This document shows, in pieces, positions 1-6,451 of a stretch of DNA of 8,525 bases. The notes beneath the pieces are model-generated. The model worked only from the letters and a program-made list of their open reading frames with translations. It had not been told where the DNA came from and did no database searches. The stretch covers positions 1 to 8,525 of the forward strand of contig JAUWIQ010000064.1 of the NCBI GenBank assembly GCA_030605285.1. Direction: 5' to 3'. A program made the position numbers and the translations under genes. The stretch is from Planctomycetota bacterium. GTDB taxonomy: Bacteria > Planctomycetota > Planctomycetia > Pirellulales > UBA7805. The stretch's first letter is position 1, and every line of letters starts with the position of its first letter.

Positions 1-614
1 CCTCCGCCTTCGCGAAGGACCACAAAGCCACGGTCGGCCTGTAAAAAAATTGTAAACAGACTATCGAGGACTTTTGGCAAAACCTCATCAAGCGAGAGTG
101 ATTTACTCAAGTTGTGAGTGATTTCCAGGACCGCCTTGAGTTTGGTGATCGGATTTACCTCAACCCGCATACGTGAGGTATCCGATACCTCCAGCTTTGC
201 CATGACCTTGGAACCACCCGGCATGCCACGATCGTCTTCAATCAAAATAGACTTAGACGATTCGGACTCGATCGCGAACCCTGTATCTCCAGCAGTCGCT
301 ACTTGCTGCTTGAGGAACTCGTGATCATCAAAACGGAATCCCAGATCACAAATACGCAGGCTATCGGCATGATGCAGCAGGTGCCGCCCTTCGATTTTCC
401 GGTCGTTAACAAATGTCCCATTCCGGCTTTGCAGATCTTCGACATAGAATCTACCCCCATCGATGATAATCTGAGCATGCTGCCGACTCACCGCGCCCGC
501 ATAAATCACAATTTCACACCCGGGATGCCTACCCATCACCATCTTGGGTTTGTCGAGTTCATATTGCTGGCCCATCGCGGGGCCGACGACCATGACCAAA
601 CGCCCACCAGCCAT
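1..614 (-). CDS. FHA domain protein with start of a GAF domain (partial)
   Basis: Reading the minus strand from the ATG at 614 gives an open frame of 204 codons that leaves the window at its left edge, so only the N-terminus is visible. Residues about 5-95 form a forkhead-associated domain, which binds phosphothreonine peptides: GRHPGCEIVI (28-37), SRQHAQI (43-49) and RNGTFVN (64-70) carry the usual Gly-Arg, Ser-x-x-His and Asn-Gly-Thr residues. A linker follows, and from about residue 158 the text (KLKAVLEITHNLSKSLSLDEVLP, broken by helices, then ADRGFVVL) looks like the start of a GAF domain. In planctomycetes this order often continues into a SpoIIE-type phosphatase or an adenylate cyclase, but that part lies outside the window. 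It is probably cytoplasmic and involved in Ser/Thr-kinase signalling. No good Shine-Dalgarno is seen before the ATG. A TTG about 11 codons upstream is possible but less likely, because the FHA domain begins right after the ATG. Confidence 0.88.
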   Translation of the reverse strand, partial: MAGGRLVMVVGPAMGQQYELDKPKMVMGRHPGCEIVIYAGAVSRQHAQIIIDGGRFYVEDLQSRNGTFVNDRKIEGRHLLHHADSLRICDLGFRFDDHEFLKQQVATAGDTGFAIESESSKSILIEDDRGMPGGSKVMAKLEVSDTSRMRVEVNPITKLKAVLEITHNLSKSLSLDEVLPKVLDSLFTIFLQADRGFVVLREGG

Positions 615-674
615 TGAAAATTGCGCCCGGGAAAAAGTAAACAACTGACAGAAAAAGAACGGAGATTCATTCTA

Positions 675-747
675 TGACAGGCTCCGCAACGTGGGAAGCA
701 GCCGGATAATCCCACAAGGAATGCGGGGGCCTGACACTTTCCGCAAC
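675..747 (+). repeat. Imperfect direct repeat pair, 57-base spacing
   Basis: TGACAGGCTCCGCAAC at 675-690 recurs as TGACACTTTCCGCAAC at 732-747, with 13 of 16 bases identical. A short inverted repeat, GTGGGA (691-696) and TCCCAC (710-715), lies between them around a 13-base loop. Such an arrangement could be paired operator sites or debris of a dispersed repeat. The sequence alone does not decide, and chance is not excluded. Confidence 0.4.
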
Positions 748-763
748 CTCGGCAGACTGACCC

Positions 764-792
764 TTGACGCTCCTGAGTTGCCTCCCTAGGTT
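764..792 (+). promoter_or_regulatory. Candidate sigma-70 promoter far upstream of tRNA-Gln
   Basis: TTGACG at 764-769 matches five of six bases of the -35 consensus. With a 17-base spacer the -10 position is TAGGTT (787-792), matching only three of six. Transcription would begin near 799 and give a leader of about 108 bases, containing the tandem repeats, before the tRNA. The -10 is weak, so this is only a candidate. Confidence 0.2.
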
Positions 793-818
793 AAACTGTT
801 GTTCGATTGCTCTTGGGT

Positions 819-879
819 GCGGGCTGTTTGCGGCATGTTTTTGAGATGGGGCGGGCTGTTTGCGGCATGTTTTTGGGAT
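819..879 (+). repeat. Two-copy tandem repeat, 32-base period
   Basis: Two copies of a 29-base unit lie at 819-847 and 851-879. The first 25 bases are identical, beginning GCGGGCTGTTTGCGGCATG and followed by a T-run and G. The last four bases differ at one position (GAGAT against GGGAT, including the shared G). The copies are separated by three bases, so the period is 32. The pair sits directly upstream of tRNA-Gln, and its second copy would overlap the -35 region of a promoter placed close to the tRNA. It may be a local duplication or two members of a dispersed genomic repeat. Confidence 0.85.
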
Positions 880-899
880 CACCCCGGGACTCTGATATT
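873..899 (+). promoter_or_regulatory. Candidate tRNA-proximal promoter
   Basis: GATATT at 894-899 matches four of six bases of the -10 consensus and is preceded by T, giving TGATATT. It lies seven bases before the tRNA, so transcription could start at or just before the mature tRNA 5' end. The best -35-like hexamer, TTGGGA (873-878), is only 15 bases upstream and lies in the second tandem-repeat copy. The spacing is short, so confidence is low. Confidence 0.2.
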
Positions 900-915
900 C
901 CCACCCTGGGGAATA
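896..915 (+). repeat. Inverted repeat joining the leader to the tRNA 5' acceptor strand
   Basis: TATTCCC (896-902) is perfectly complementary to GGGAATA (909-915), with a six-base loop. The right arm is within the tRNA, covering most of the 5' acceptor strand and the two linker bases after it. The left arm imitates the tRNA's own 3' acceptor strand (TTCCCCA, 970-976). If the transcript begins upstream of 896, the leader could pair with the tRNA 5' strand and compete with acceptor-stem formation. Confidence 0.5.
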
Positions 916-977
916 GTGTAACGGTAGCACGAGTGACTCTGAATCACTTAGTCTAGGTTCAAATCCTAGTTCCCCAG
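907..977 (+). tRNA. tRNA-Gln (anticodon CUG)
   Basis: All four arms fold. The acceptor TGGGGAA (907-913) pairs with TTCCCCA (970-976). The D arm is GTGT-AACGGTA-GCAC, closed by three Watson-Crick pairs and a G-U. The anticodon arm is AGTGA-CTCTGAA-TCACT, with CTG at positions 34-36, so it reads CAG (glutamine). The variable loop has four bases, and the T arm is CTAGG-TTCAAAT-CCTAG. The weak U1-A72 first pair and G73 discriminator (977) are typical identity features of bacterial tRNA-Gln. The CCA end is not encoded: the next bases are CTA, so a nucleotidyltransferase must add it and 3' maturation probably uses RNase Z. The pyrB start codon begins three bases after the discriminator. A UUG isoacceptor is expected elsewhere in the genome. 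Confidence 0.97.
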
Positions 978-979
978 CT

Positions 980-1951
980 ATGAGTACTGATGTCATGGAC
1001 AAGCTCGTCGTGCCCGAGGCCTGGACACGAGCGGATCTGCTGGGGTTGGAACATCTTTCGGCAGAAGAAATCACGCTCGTACTGGATGCCGCGGAACAGC
1101 TAAAAGCGATGACCGATGGTTGTGCCCAGAAGATTGATTTGCTCCGTGGAGCAACAATCGCCAATCTTTTCTTTGAAAATTCAACTCGCACCCGAACTAG
1201 TTTTTCACTGGCTGCCCGCCGACTCGGTGCCGATACGATCGACTTCTCTTCCTCTGGCAGCAGTTTGTCCAAGGGCGAAACGTTTATCGATACCGCCAAA
1301 AACATCGAGGCCATGAATGTCGACTCGATTGTGGTAAGACATCGCACCCCCGGTACGCCACATCTGCTGGCACAGAATGTCGACTGTTGTGTCATCAATG
1401 CGGGTGATGGTGCCCACGAACATCCGACTCAGGGCCTACTCGACATCATGACGATTCGCGAACGACGCGGAAAGATTGAAGGTCTGACGGTGGCCCTTGT
1501 CGGCGATATTGCCCATAGCCGAACCGCTCGATCCAATATTTGGGGGCTGCAAAAACTTGGCGCACACGTCATCGTTTGTGGTCCCTCCACCCTCGTTTCC
1601 CGCCGCTGGGAAGAGTTGGGGGTTGAGGTGGCCTATAGCCTGGATGCTATTCTGCCACGATGTGATGTTTTGAACCTGCTCCGAATTCAATTTGAGCGGC
1701 AGTTGATGCGGCCCTTCCCTTCGGTTCGCGAGTACGCACTGCTTTATGCAATGACTGGGGAACGGATGACAAAAGCAAAGGAAGATATTTTGATCATGGC
1801 CCCTGGTCCCATCAACCGCGGAGCGGAAGTGACTCCCGAGGTCGCAGATGGCCCCCATTCGGTCATTCTCCATCAAGTAACCAACGGGCTGGCAGTTCGC
1901 ATGGCCGTACTCTGGTTAACCTGCGGTGTGGCCTCTGCAGAGGCCTCCTAG
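980..1951 (+). CDS. pyrB: Aspartate carbamoyltransferase catalytic chain
   Basis: Catalyses carbamoyl phosphate plus L-aspartate to N-carbamoyl-L-aspartate, the committed step of de novo pyrimidine synthesis, in the cytoplasm. The 323-residue length is normal for the family. [11 protein letters not shown] (65-75) holds the STRTR carbamoyl-phosphate loop, SKGET (97-101) the mobile Ser-Lys loop, HPTQGLLD (148-155) the phosphate/aspartate contact, [12 protein letters not shown] (175-186) the aspartate-domain start, and LRIQFER (234-240) the Arg-x-Gln region. The loop usually written HPGPxNRG is APGPINRG (274-281), so its first histidine is alanine; I do not know how common that is. The start at 980 lies two bases after tRNA-Gln. 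An in-frame ATG at 995 is an alternative. Neither start has a Shine-Dalgarno, because the upstream bases belong to the tRNA. pyrC follows after 44 bases, consistent with a pyrBC operon. No regulatory-chain gene (pyrI) is visible. Confidence 0.97.
   Translation: MSTDVMDKLVVPEAWTRADLLGLEHLSAEEITLVLDAAEQLKAMTDGCAQKIDLLRGATIANLFFENSTRTRTSFSLAARRLGADTIDFSSSGSSLSKGETFIDTAKNIEAMNVDSIVVRHRTPGTPHLLAQNVDCCVINAGDGAHEHPTQGLLDIMTIRERRGKIEGLTVALVGDIAHSRTARSNIWGLQKLGAHVIVCGPSTLVSRRWEELGVEVAYSLDAILPRCDVLNLLRIQFERQLMRPFPSVREYALLYAMTGERMTKAKEDILIMAPGPINRGAEVTPEVADGPHSVILHQVTNGLAVRMAVLWLTCGVASAEAS
1930..1945 (+). repeat. Perfect 16-base palindrome at the 3' end of pyrB
   Basis: GGCCTCTGCAGAGGCC is its own reverse complement. 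As RNA it can form a six-pair GC-rich stem (GGCCTC/GAGGCC) with a UGCA loop. It lies inside the last pyrB codons, just before the TAG at 1949. A run of seven T follows at 1963-1969, but 17 bases after the stem, too far for a standard intrinsic terminator. It could affect read-through into pyrC or 3'-end stability, or it may be neutral. Confidence 0.5.
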
Positions 1952-1995
1952 CAAATGCATACTTTTTTTCACGCGGAGCCAGTCGGAACGGATTC

Positions 1996-3291
1996 ATGTC
2001 GAGCATCCTGATTAAAAATGGCCGCGTCATCGACCCGTCTCAGGGAATAGATCGTACGACCAATTTGCTGATTCGGGATGGTCGGATCACGGCCTACGAT
2101 GTCAAAATCGAAGAAAAGCCTATCAACGGATCGATGCGGCTGATCGATGCTGCAGGAAAGATCATTGCACCGGGCCTGATCGACATGCACGTGCACCTTC
2201 GGGAACCGGGCTGCGAAGAAGACGAGACGATACGCAGCGGTACGGCAGCAGCCTTAGCGGGTGGATTTACCTCGATTGCTTGCACACCGAACACCAGTCC
2301 ACCCATGGACTCCCAGGGGACCGTCCAATTCGTCAAACGACAGGCCGCCGAAGCGGACAACTGCAATGTCTACCCGATCGCCTGTATCAGTAAGAATCGG
2401 GCGGGCGAGGAACTCGCAGAAATGGGTACCCTGGTAGAGGCCGGGGCCGTGGCTTTTAGTGATGAATGTGCCCCGGTCGCAAACTCCGAACTAATGCGGC
2501 GGGCTTTGGAATATCTCCTCATGTTTGACAAGCCTGTGCTTAGTCACCCGGACGTTGCTGAGCTCACGATGGACGGGGTCATGCATGAGGGTCGAATTTC
2601 CATGATCCTTGCCTTGCCTGGAATACCTGCTGAGGCAGAAGATGTGATGACCGGTCGCGATATTTCACTCGCGGAATCGACCGGTGGGCGAATCCATATG
2701 ATGCACATTTCCACCGCTGGCAGTATCGATACAATCCGCCGTGCAAAAATGCGGGGTGTTCGAGTCACCGCGGAAGTCTGTCCGCATCACTTCAGTCTTA
2801 CCGACGAGGCGCTTCGTTCCTTCGATTCGAATTTCAAAATCAATCCACCTCTGCGCGGCCGTCGCCACCTGGATGCCTGCATTGCTGGACTCATCGATGG
2901 AACGATCGACGTAATCGCTTCGGATCATGCACCCCATGCAGTAGAAAAGAAAATGCAGGAACTCGACCGAGCTCCTTTTGGGGTCGTTTCACTTGAAACA
3001 TCACTTGCGTTGGTCATTACAAAACTGATTCGACCTGGACATCTTGACTGGTCGACCGCCCTAGAAAAGATGACGATCAACCCAGCACAAATCCTTGGAA
3101 TCGCAAAAGGCACCTTGCAAATCGGTGCCGATGCCGATGTCACCATCATCGACCCCGAGGCAGCCTGGACGGTCGATTCAAAGGATTTTTATTCCAAGAG
3201 CAGCAATTCTCCCTTTCTTGGTGAGACCCTTACTGGTCGGGCAGATACCGTGATTGTTGCCGGCCAGGTCAAATTTGAACGGGGTCTTTGA
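1996..3291 (+). CDS. pyrC: Dihydroorotase (class I)
   Basis: Reversible cyclisation of N-carbamoyl-aspartate to dihydroorotate, a zinc-dependent amidohydrolase acting right after PyrB. The 431-residue length fits class I enzymes. MHVHLREPG (64-72) gives the His-x-His metal pair (65, 67) and the substrate Arg. CTPNTSP (96-102) carries the substrate Asn, and FSDEC (154-158) the Asp found as a metal ligand in class I enzymes that lack a carbamylated Lys. His184 in LSHPD, HMMHIST (234-240), KINPPLR (281-287) and ASDHAPH (308-314, catalytic Asp310) complete the site. The C-terminal NSPFLG (404-409) is also typical. All expected metal and catalytic residues are present, so it looks active rather than a structural pseudo-dihydroorotase. 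The start follows GGAACGGA (1985-1992), a weak ribosome binding site. Probably co-transcribed with pyrB upstream and the NYN nuclease downstream. Confidence 0.96.
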   Translation: MSSILIKNGRVIDPSQGIDRTTNLLIRDGRITAYDVKIEEKPINGSMRLIDAAGKIIAPGLIDMHVHLREPGCEEDETIRSGTAAALAGGFTSIACTPNTSPPMDSQGTVQFVKRQAAEADNCNVYPIACISKNRAGEELAEMGTLVEAGAVAFSDECAPVANSELMRRALEYLLMFDKPVLSHPDVAELTMDGVMHEGRISMILALPGIPAEAEDVMTGRDISLAESTGGRIHMMHISTAGSIDTIRRAKMRGVRVTAEVCPHHFSLTDEALRSFDSNFKINPPLRGRRHLDACIAGLIDGTIDVIASDHAPHAVEKKMQELDRAPFGVVSLETSLALVITKLIRPGHLDWSTALEKMTINPAQILGIAKGTLQIGADADVTIIDPEAAWTVDSKDFYSKSSNSPFLGETLTGRADTVIVAGQVKFERGL

Positions 3292-3323
3292 CAACTGAGA
3301 TCGGCGTTTCACTACGGTGACTG

Positions 3324-3920
3324 ATGGCTCTTATCATCGATGGCTACAACCTGCTCAATGCAGTCGGCATCCCATCCGAGGAGGGCAGCCTGGGGAATCT
3401 GGAGCGAGCCCGTGGGGCGCTCTTAAATTTTCTCGCCGAGTCTCTCCCCAGAGACCAGCGCAAACGGACCACGGTTGTCTTCGATGCAGGTCAGGATGCA
3501 CCTCGTGGACTTCCCCGCAGCGTTTCGAACCGAGACATGACCATCCACTTTGCCTCACAATATGACGATGCCGATACGTTGATCGAAGAATTGATCCTTG
3601 CGGACTCGGCGCCCCGTAGCCTGACTGTCGTTTCCAGCGATCACCGAATCCAACGCGCGGCCCACCGGCGGCGGGCCCGTGGTGTCGATAGCGACCACTG
3701 GTATGTGGAAATACTTCGCAGTCGCGGGCAGCAGGACCCTACCGCGCCCCGACTCGATAAGCCCCAACTGCCTCTGAGTCCTCAGGACGTGGATTACTGG
3801 CTCTCCCGATTTCAGAGCGAGACCCGCGAAGATGGCAGTAGTGAACTTCCCAACGGTCCCTTCCCGCCCGGATACGGAGAGGATCTGTTGGAAGAGAACG
3901 CCCGCGAAGAAAACGACTGA
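3324..3920 (+). CDS. NYN-domain ribonuclease, YacP/Rae1-like
   Basis: A 198-residue cytoplasmic protein whose first 135 residues match the NYN (PIN-like) nuclease fold of the YacP family. Acidic residues lie at the positions expected for a metal-dependent nuclease: LIIDGYNLL (3-11, Asp6 and Asn9), VVFDAG (51-56, Asp54), DDADTLIEEL (81-90, Asp81, Asp82 and Asp84) and VVSSDHRIQ (102-110, Asp106). In Bacillus subtilis the family member Rae1 cuts mRNA in the ribosomal A site. That this protein does the same is inference. The last 60 residues are Pro- and acid-rich with VDYWLSRFQ (156-164). The gene lies 32 bases after pyrC on the same strand and is probably part of the operon. GGTGA (3316-3320) is a possible but very close ribosome binding site. 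Confidence 0.88.
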   Translation: MALIIDGYNLLNAVGIPSEEGSLGNLERARGALLNFLAESLPRDQRKRTTVVFDAGQDAPRGLPRSVSNRDMTIHFASQYDDADTLIEELILADSAPRSLTVVSSDHRIQRAAHRRRARGVDSDHWYVEILRSRGQQDPTAPRLDKPQLPLSPQDVDYWLSRFQSETREDGSSELPNGPFPPGYGEDLLEENAREEND

Positions 3921-3981
3921 CGCCCATCCGCACAGAGAACTGAGCGACTCCAAATGGTTTGCTGGCCGCTTGATATCCCCC

Positions 3982-4004
3982 GATTATGTTTCTCAAACAG
4001 GAAA
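3982..4004 (+). promoter_or_regulatory. Ribosome binding site and -10-like box of the DUF6807 gene
   Basis: AGGAAA at 3999-4004 sits five bases before the ATG at 4010 (eight from its last G) and favours that start over the in-frame ATG at 3986, which has no such site. GATTAT (3982-3987), with TTGCTG (3959-3964) 17 bases upstream, resembles a weak sigma-70 promoter. Transcription would then begin near 3994, after the earlier ATG, which also argues for 4010. The promoter part is uncertain. Confidence 0.4.
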
Positions 4005-4009
4005 CCGAA

Positions 4010-4972
4010 ATGCAACGTTTACTAGCGACTCTTACTGCAACGTTTCTTTTCATCGGCCTCTGTGTGTTCCTCCCCGCAACCACCGCCAACTCAGCGGATG
4101 GCAAGGTCTACTCACTGGAAAAAACAGAACACGGGAAAGTACTAAAAACCGCCGATGGACGCACGGTTTTTCAGTACATGACCCGCAAGCCTGCCGGAAC
4201 CAATCTTTCTGCAAACAGCACTTGCTGCTTGTTCCCCCTCAACACACCAGAGGGAATACGCGTCGTTGATTTTGCACCGGGCGACCACCGGCATCACCGC
4301 GGAGTCTTCCTGGCATGGCACGCTATGGAGTTTTCCGAACGGGCAGATTTTTGGGGTTGGGGAGAAATGGCACCCACCGCTGGCTGTGAAATTGTCAATC
4401 GAGATATTTCCCTGGTCGCGACAAATCACAAATCTGCACAACTCGCGATTAGGAATCAATGGATGATTAAAAAACGCGTCCGCCTCGAAGAACAACTCAC
4501 GATCAACGTTCAGCAGCAGGAAGAGGTCTTTGTAATTGACATGCACTTCCAACTGACACCGACTACCGATTTGACGATCGATCGGACCGCGTTCGGCGGT
4601 TTTTGCGTAAAAAGCCGTCAGGATGGAAAGGGAGTGTTTTTCAATCCGCAAGGAAAAGTATCTCTGCCCCCTCCCCACCACCTGAAACCGGAAACCGACT
4701 GGCCTTCAAGTCCCTGGTATGATTACACCATTGCCCTTGCCGACGGGCAAACCGCAGGTATTGCCGTAATGAATCATCCGGAGAATCCCGCGACGAAGTG
4801 GCATAATTTAATCTCGATTGCAATGATCAACCCGTGTATCGCCGCAAACGGCCCACTGAAATTAAAAAAGGATCGGACATTGTCACTTCGATATCGACTT
4901 GTGGTACATGACGGACGGGCACCAGAAAAACTTCTACAGACTCTTTCCAGGGATTGGCGGGGCAGTGAGTGA
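4010..4972 (+). CDS. Exported DUF6807 (PmoA-like) protein
   Basis: From the ATG at 4010 the protein has 320 residues and begins with a signal peptide: MQR, a hydrophobic run to about residue 21, then a probable cleavage site after ANSA (26-29). The mature part matches the family now called DUF6807, once labelled methane oxygenase PmoA in Pfam, a label that should not be read as function. Recognisable signatures are GDHRHHRGVFLAWH, DFWGWGE, and near the C-terminus AVMNHPENP followed by a short Trp/Arg-rich tail. The His-rich motif suggests a metal or sugar site, but I know of no established reaction for the family. Such genes are abundant in planctomycetes, often near sugar-related genes; a role in periplasmic carbohydrate handling is inference. 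It begins 89 bases after the nuclease gene, and its last 39 bases overlap the end of the opposite-strand antiporter gene. The alternative start at 3986 adds eight residues (MFLKQETE) before the signal peptide. Confidence 0.88.
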   Translation: MQRLLATLTATFLFIGLCVFLPATTANSADGKVYSLEKTEHGKVLKTADGRTVFQYMTRKPAGTNLSANSTCCLFPLNTPEGIRVVDFAPGDHRHHRGVFLAWHAMEFSERADFWGWGEMAPTAGCEIVNRDISLVATNHKSAQLAIRNQWMIKKRVRLEEQLTINVQQQEEVFVIDMHFQLTPTTDLTIDRTAFGGFCVKSRQDGKGVFFNPQGKVSLPPPHHLKPETDWPSSPWYDYTIALADGQTAGIAVMNHPENPATKWHNLISIAMINPCIAANGPLKLKKDRTLSLRYRLVVHDGRAPEKLLQTLSRDWRGSE

Positions 4973-6238
4973 GAGGGATTTACGGATGTAGGGACCAATC
5001 GTCAGACCCTGCACGATGATCGAGAAGACCACGACAACATAAGTCATCGCTAAAATTAAATCGCGAACCGGCAAGGTAGACCCGCCTACTCCTTCATCGA
5101 GACCTAGTGGGATCGAAAGCGCAAGCGCAACGGAGATTCCACCTCGTAATCCGCCCCAGGTAAGGATTTGTACCACCTTGGGGCTGAAGGTCTGAAAACG
5201 TTGCAACATCGCAATGGCCATCCCAATTGTGAGTAGGCGCGCAAGCAGAACCGTCGGTATCATCAACAGGCCGGCAATCAAAAACTGGGAACGCCAGGCA
5301 AGTACCAGTATCTCGAGACCCAACAATACAAAAAGCACCGCATTAAGGATCTCATCGATAAGTTCCCAAAGCGTATCCACCTGCTGGCGAACTTCGTCTC
5401 CCATGGCATGAGATCGACCATGGTTGCCAATCAGCAGGCCGGCCACCACCATGGCGATCGGACCGGAAATATGCAAAGCCAGAGCGAGCGGATAGCCTCC
5501 CGCGACAACTGCCAGTGAAACAAGGATTTCGACGCGTTCATTTTCTACCGTGCTGTGCAAATAGTATGCGGTACAACCTAGCAACAGTCCCAGAGCGACA
5601 CCACCAAGCACCTCTTTGAAAAATAAAATTCCAATCTGGCTGAACGTGAAATCAGCCGAACCACTCGCCATATCTAAAATCACCAGTAACACCACAACAC
5701 CCACGCCATCGTTAAAAAGTGATTCGCCGGCCATTTTTGTAGTCAGGCTCTTGGGCGCACCAAGCTTTTTCATAATTCCCAACACCGAAATTGGATCCGT
5801 GGGCGAGATGAGGGCTCCGAACAGTAGGCAATAGATCCAGGGCACCTGCCCCCCCAGCAAAGCCAGAACGCACCAAGCAATCCCCCCCACGATAAAAGTC
5901 GAACCGATCACCCCGACCGTCGCGGTCACTGTAATCACCCACTTTTGGTCTGCCAAATCCCCAAGCTTGACATGCAGCGCGCCAGCGAAGAGCAAAAATC
6001 CCAACATGCCGTGCATCAGTGTTTTATTAAAATCAATCTGCTGCATGAGCGATTTTGCAGCCTGAAACACTATGGGATTTACCAACCCTGCCACCACAAG
6101 CAGCAATGAAAAAATTAGCGCCATCACCATCAGGCCGATTGTTTCGGGCAGTTTCAGCCAGCGCTGGTTACCGTAGGCAAAGAGCGCGGAGAGCGTGATC
6201 AAGATACCGCTGGCACTGATCAGATCCAGATCCATCAT
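4934..6238 (-). CDS. CPA1-family Na+/H+ antiporter
   Basis: Integral inner-membrane protein expected to exchange protons for sodium (or potassium) and so support pH and salt homeostasis. From the ATG at 6238 it has 434 residues with about 12 hydrophobic segments. Hallmarks of the cation/proton antiporter fold are LISPTDP (Asp at about 148), ESLFNDGVG (172-180, the Asn-Asp ion-binding pair) and LTWGGLRGG (359-367), a CPA1 signature. The frame is open upstream to 6457, but those 73 extra residues lack membrane character, would overlap the divergent epimerase start, and precede a good ribosome binding site, so I reject them. A second ATG at 6235 is equally possible. It has no soluble C-terminal regulatory domain such as TrkA-C. 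Its 3' end overlaps the DUF6807 gene tail to tail. Ion specificity cannot be told from sequence. Confidence 0.94.
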   Translation of the reverse strand: MMDLDLISASGILITLSALFAYGNQRWLKLPETIGLMVMALIFSLLLVVAGLVNPIVFQAAKSLMQQIDFNKTLMHGMLGFLLFAGALHVKLGDLADQKWVITVTATVGVIGSTFIVGGIAWCVLALLGGQVPWIYCLLFGALISPTDPISVLGIMKKLGAPKSLTTKMAGESLFNDGVGVVVLLVILDMASGSADFTFSQIGILFFKEVLGGVALGLLLGCTAYYLHSTVENERVEILVSLAVVAGGYPLALALHISGPIAMVVAGLLIGNHGRSHAMGDEVRQQVDTLWELIDEILNAVLFVLLGLEILVLAWRSQFLIAGLLMIPTVLLARLLTIGMAIAMLQRFQTFSPKVVQILTWGGLRGGISVALALSIPLGLDEGVGGSTLPVRDLILAMTYVVVVFSIIVQGLTIGPYIRKSLSLTAPPIPGKSL

Positions 6239-6239
6239 G

Positions 6240-6248
6240 CCTCTCTCC
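6240..6248 (-). promoter_or_regulatory. Ribosome binding site deciding the antiporter start
   Basis: On the minus strand GGAGAGAGG precedes the tandem ATG ATG (6238 and 6235). Its GGAG core is six bases from the first ATG and nine from the second. This is the strongest Shine-Dalgarno in the window and sets the start well inside the longer open frame. Confidence 0.75.
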
Positions 6249-6451
6249 AAGAAGAATTTTCGGGGATCGAACGGTTCTAGAAAACGGCTTGTGTACTGAT
6301 AGGTCAAGTCCATTGCCGGAAAACTTTTGCAGAGCAGCACTTGCCACACGGGCAATCGATCTGTCATCATTGGCCCGATCAGCAAATATTGAGCGATTCC
6401 GGTACACCCCGAGCAGAGTCGGTTCTTTACAACGTGAAGGGAAAAGAAGCG

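Larger units (their letters stand above)
615..906. other. Repeat-rich intergenic region between the FHA gene and tRNA-Gln
   Basis: This 292-base stretch separates the divergent FHA gene from the tRNA-Gln/pyrB unit and should hold promoters for both directions. No coding region is convincing here. It holds two imperfect direct repeats (675-690 and 732-747), a small inverted repeat (691-696 with 710-715), a long tandem repeat (819-847 and 851-879) and an inverted repeat that enters the tRNA (896-915). A long minus-strand frame from 1398 to 667 crosses it, but that frame includes the antisense of the tRNA and is spurious. Confidence 0.6.

Noticed and set aside
118..617. Two plus-strand open frames of 68 and 104 codons.
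   Set aside because: They are antisense to the FHA-GAF protein, whose domain motifs are unmistakable; neither frame resembles a known protein.
907..977. A tRNA-integrated mobile element using tRNA-Gln as attachment site.
   Set aside because: No integrase gene, no repeat of the tRNA 3' end elsewhere in the window, and housekeeping pyrB follows directly.
667..1398. A 243-codon minus-strand open frame crossing the tRNA and pyrB.
   Set aside because: It contains the classic artefact text [19 protein letters not shown], which is the antisense translation of a tRNA, and it runs opposite a certain pyrB gene.
1930..1969. An intrinsic terminator at the end of pyrB.
   Set aside because: The T-run begins 17 bases after the stem rather than directly after it, so it does not meet the usual rule.
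3739..4104. A 121-codon minus-strand frame and overlapping small frames between the nuclease and DUF6807 genes.
   Set aside because: Mostly antisense to two recognised genes, no start signal, and composition typical of a shadow frame.
4010..4972. Methane monooxygenase function suggested by the old PmoA label.
   Set aside because: The family is not the particulate methane monooxygenase subunit; it is a soluble exported DUF6807 protein without the membrane segments of real PmoA.
6341..6451. A 37-residue N-terminal extension of the epimerase.
   Set aside because: The Rossmann strand and glycine motif begin immediately after the ATG at 6452, which is where family members start.
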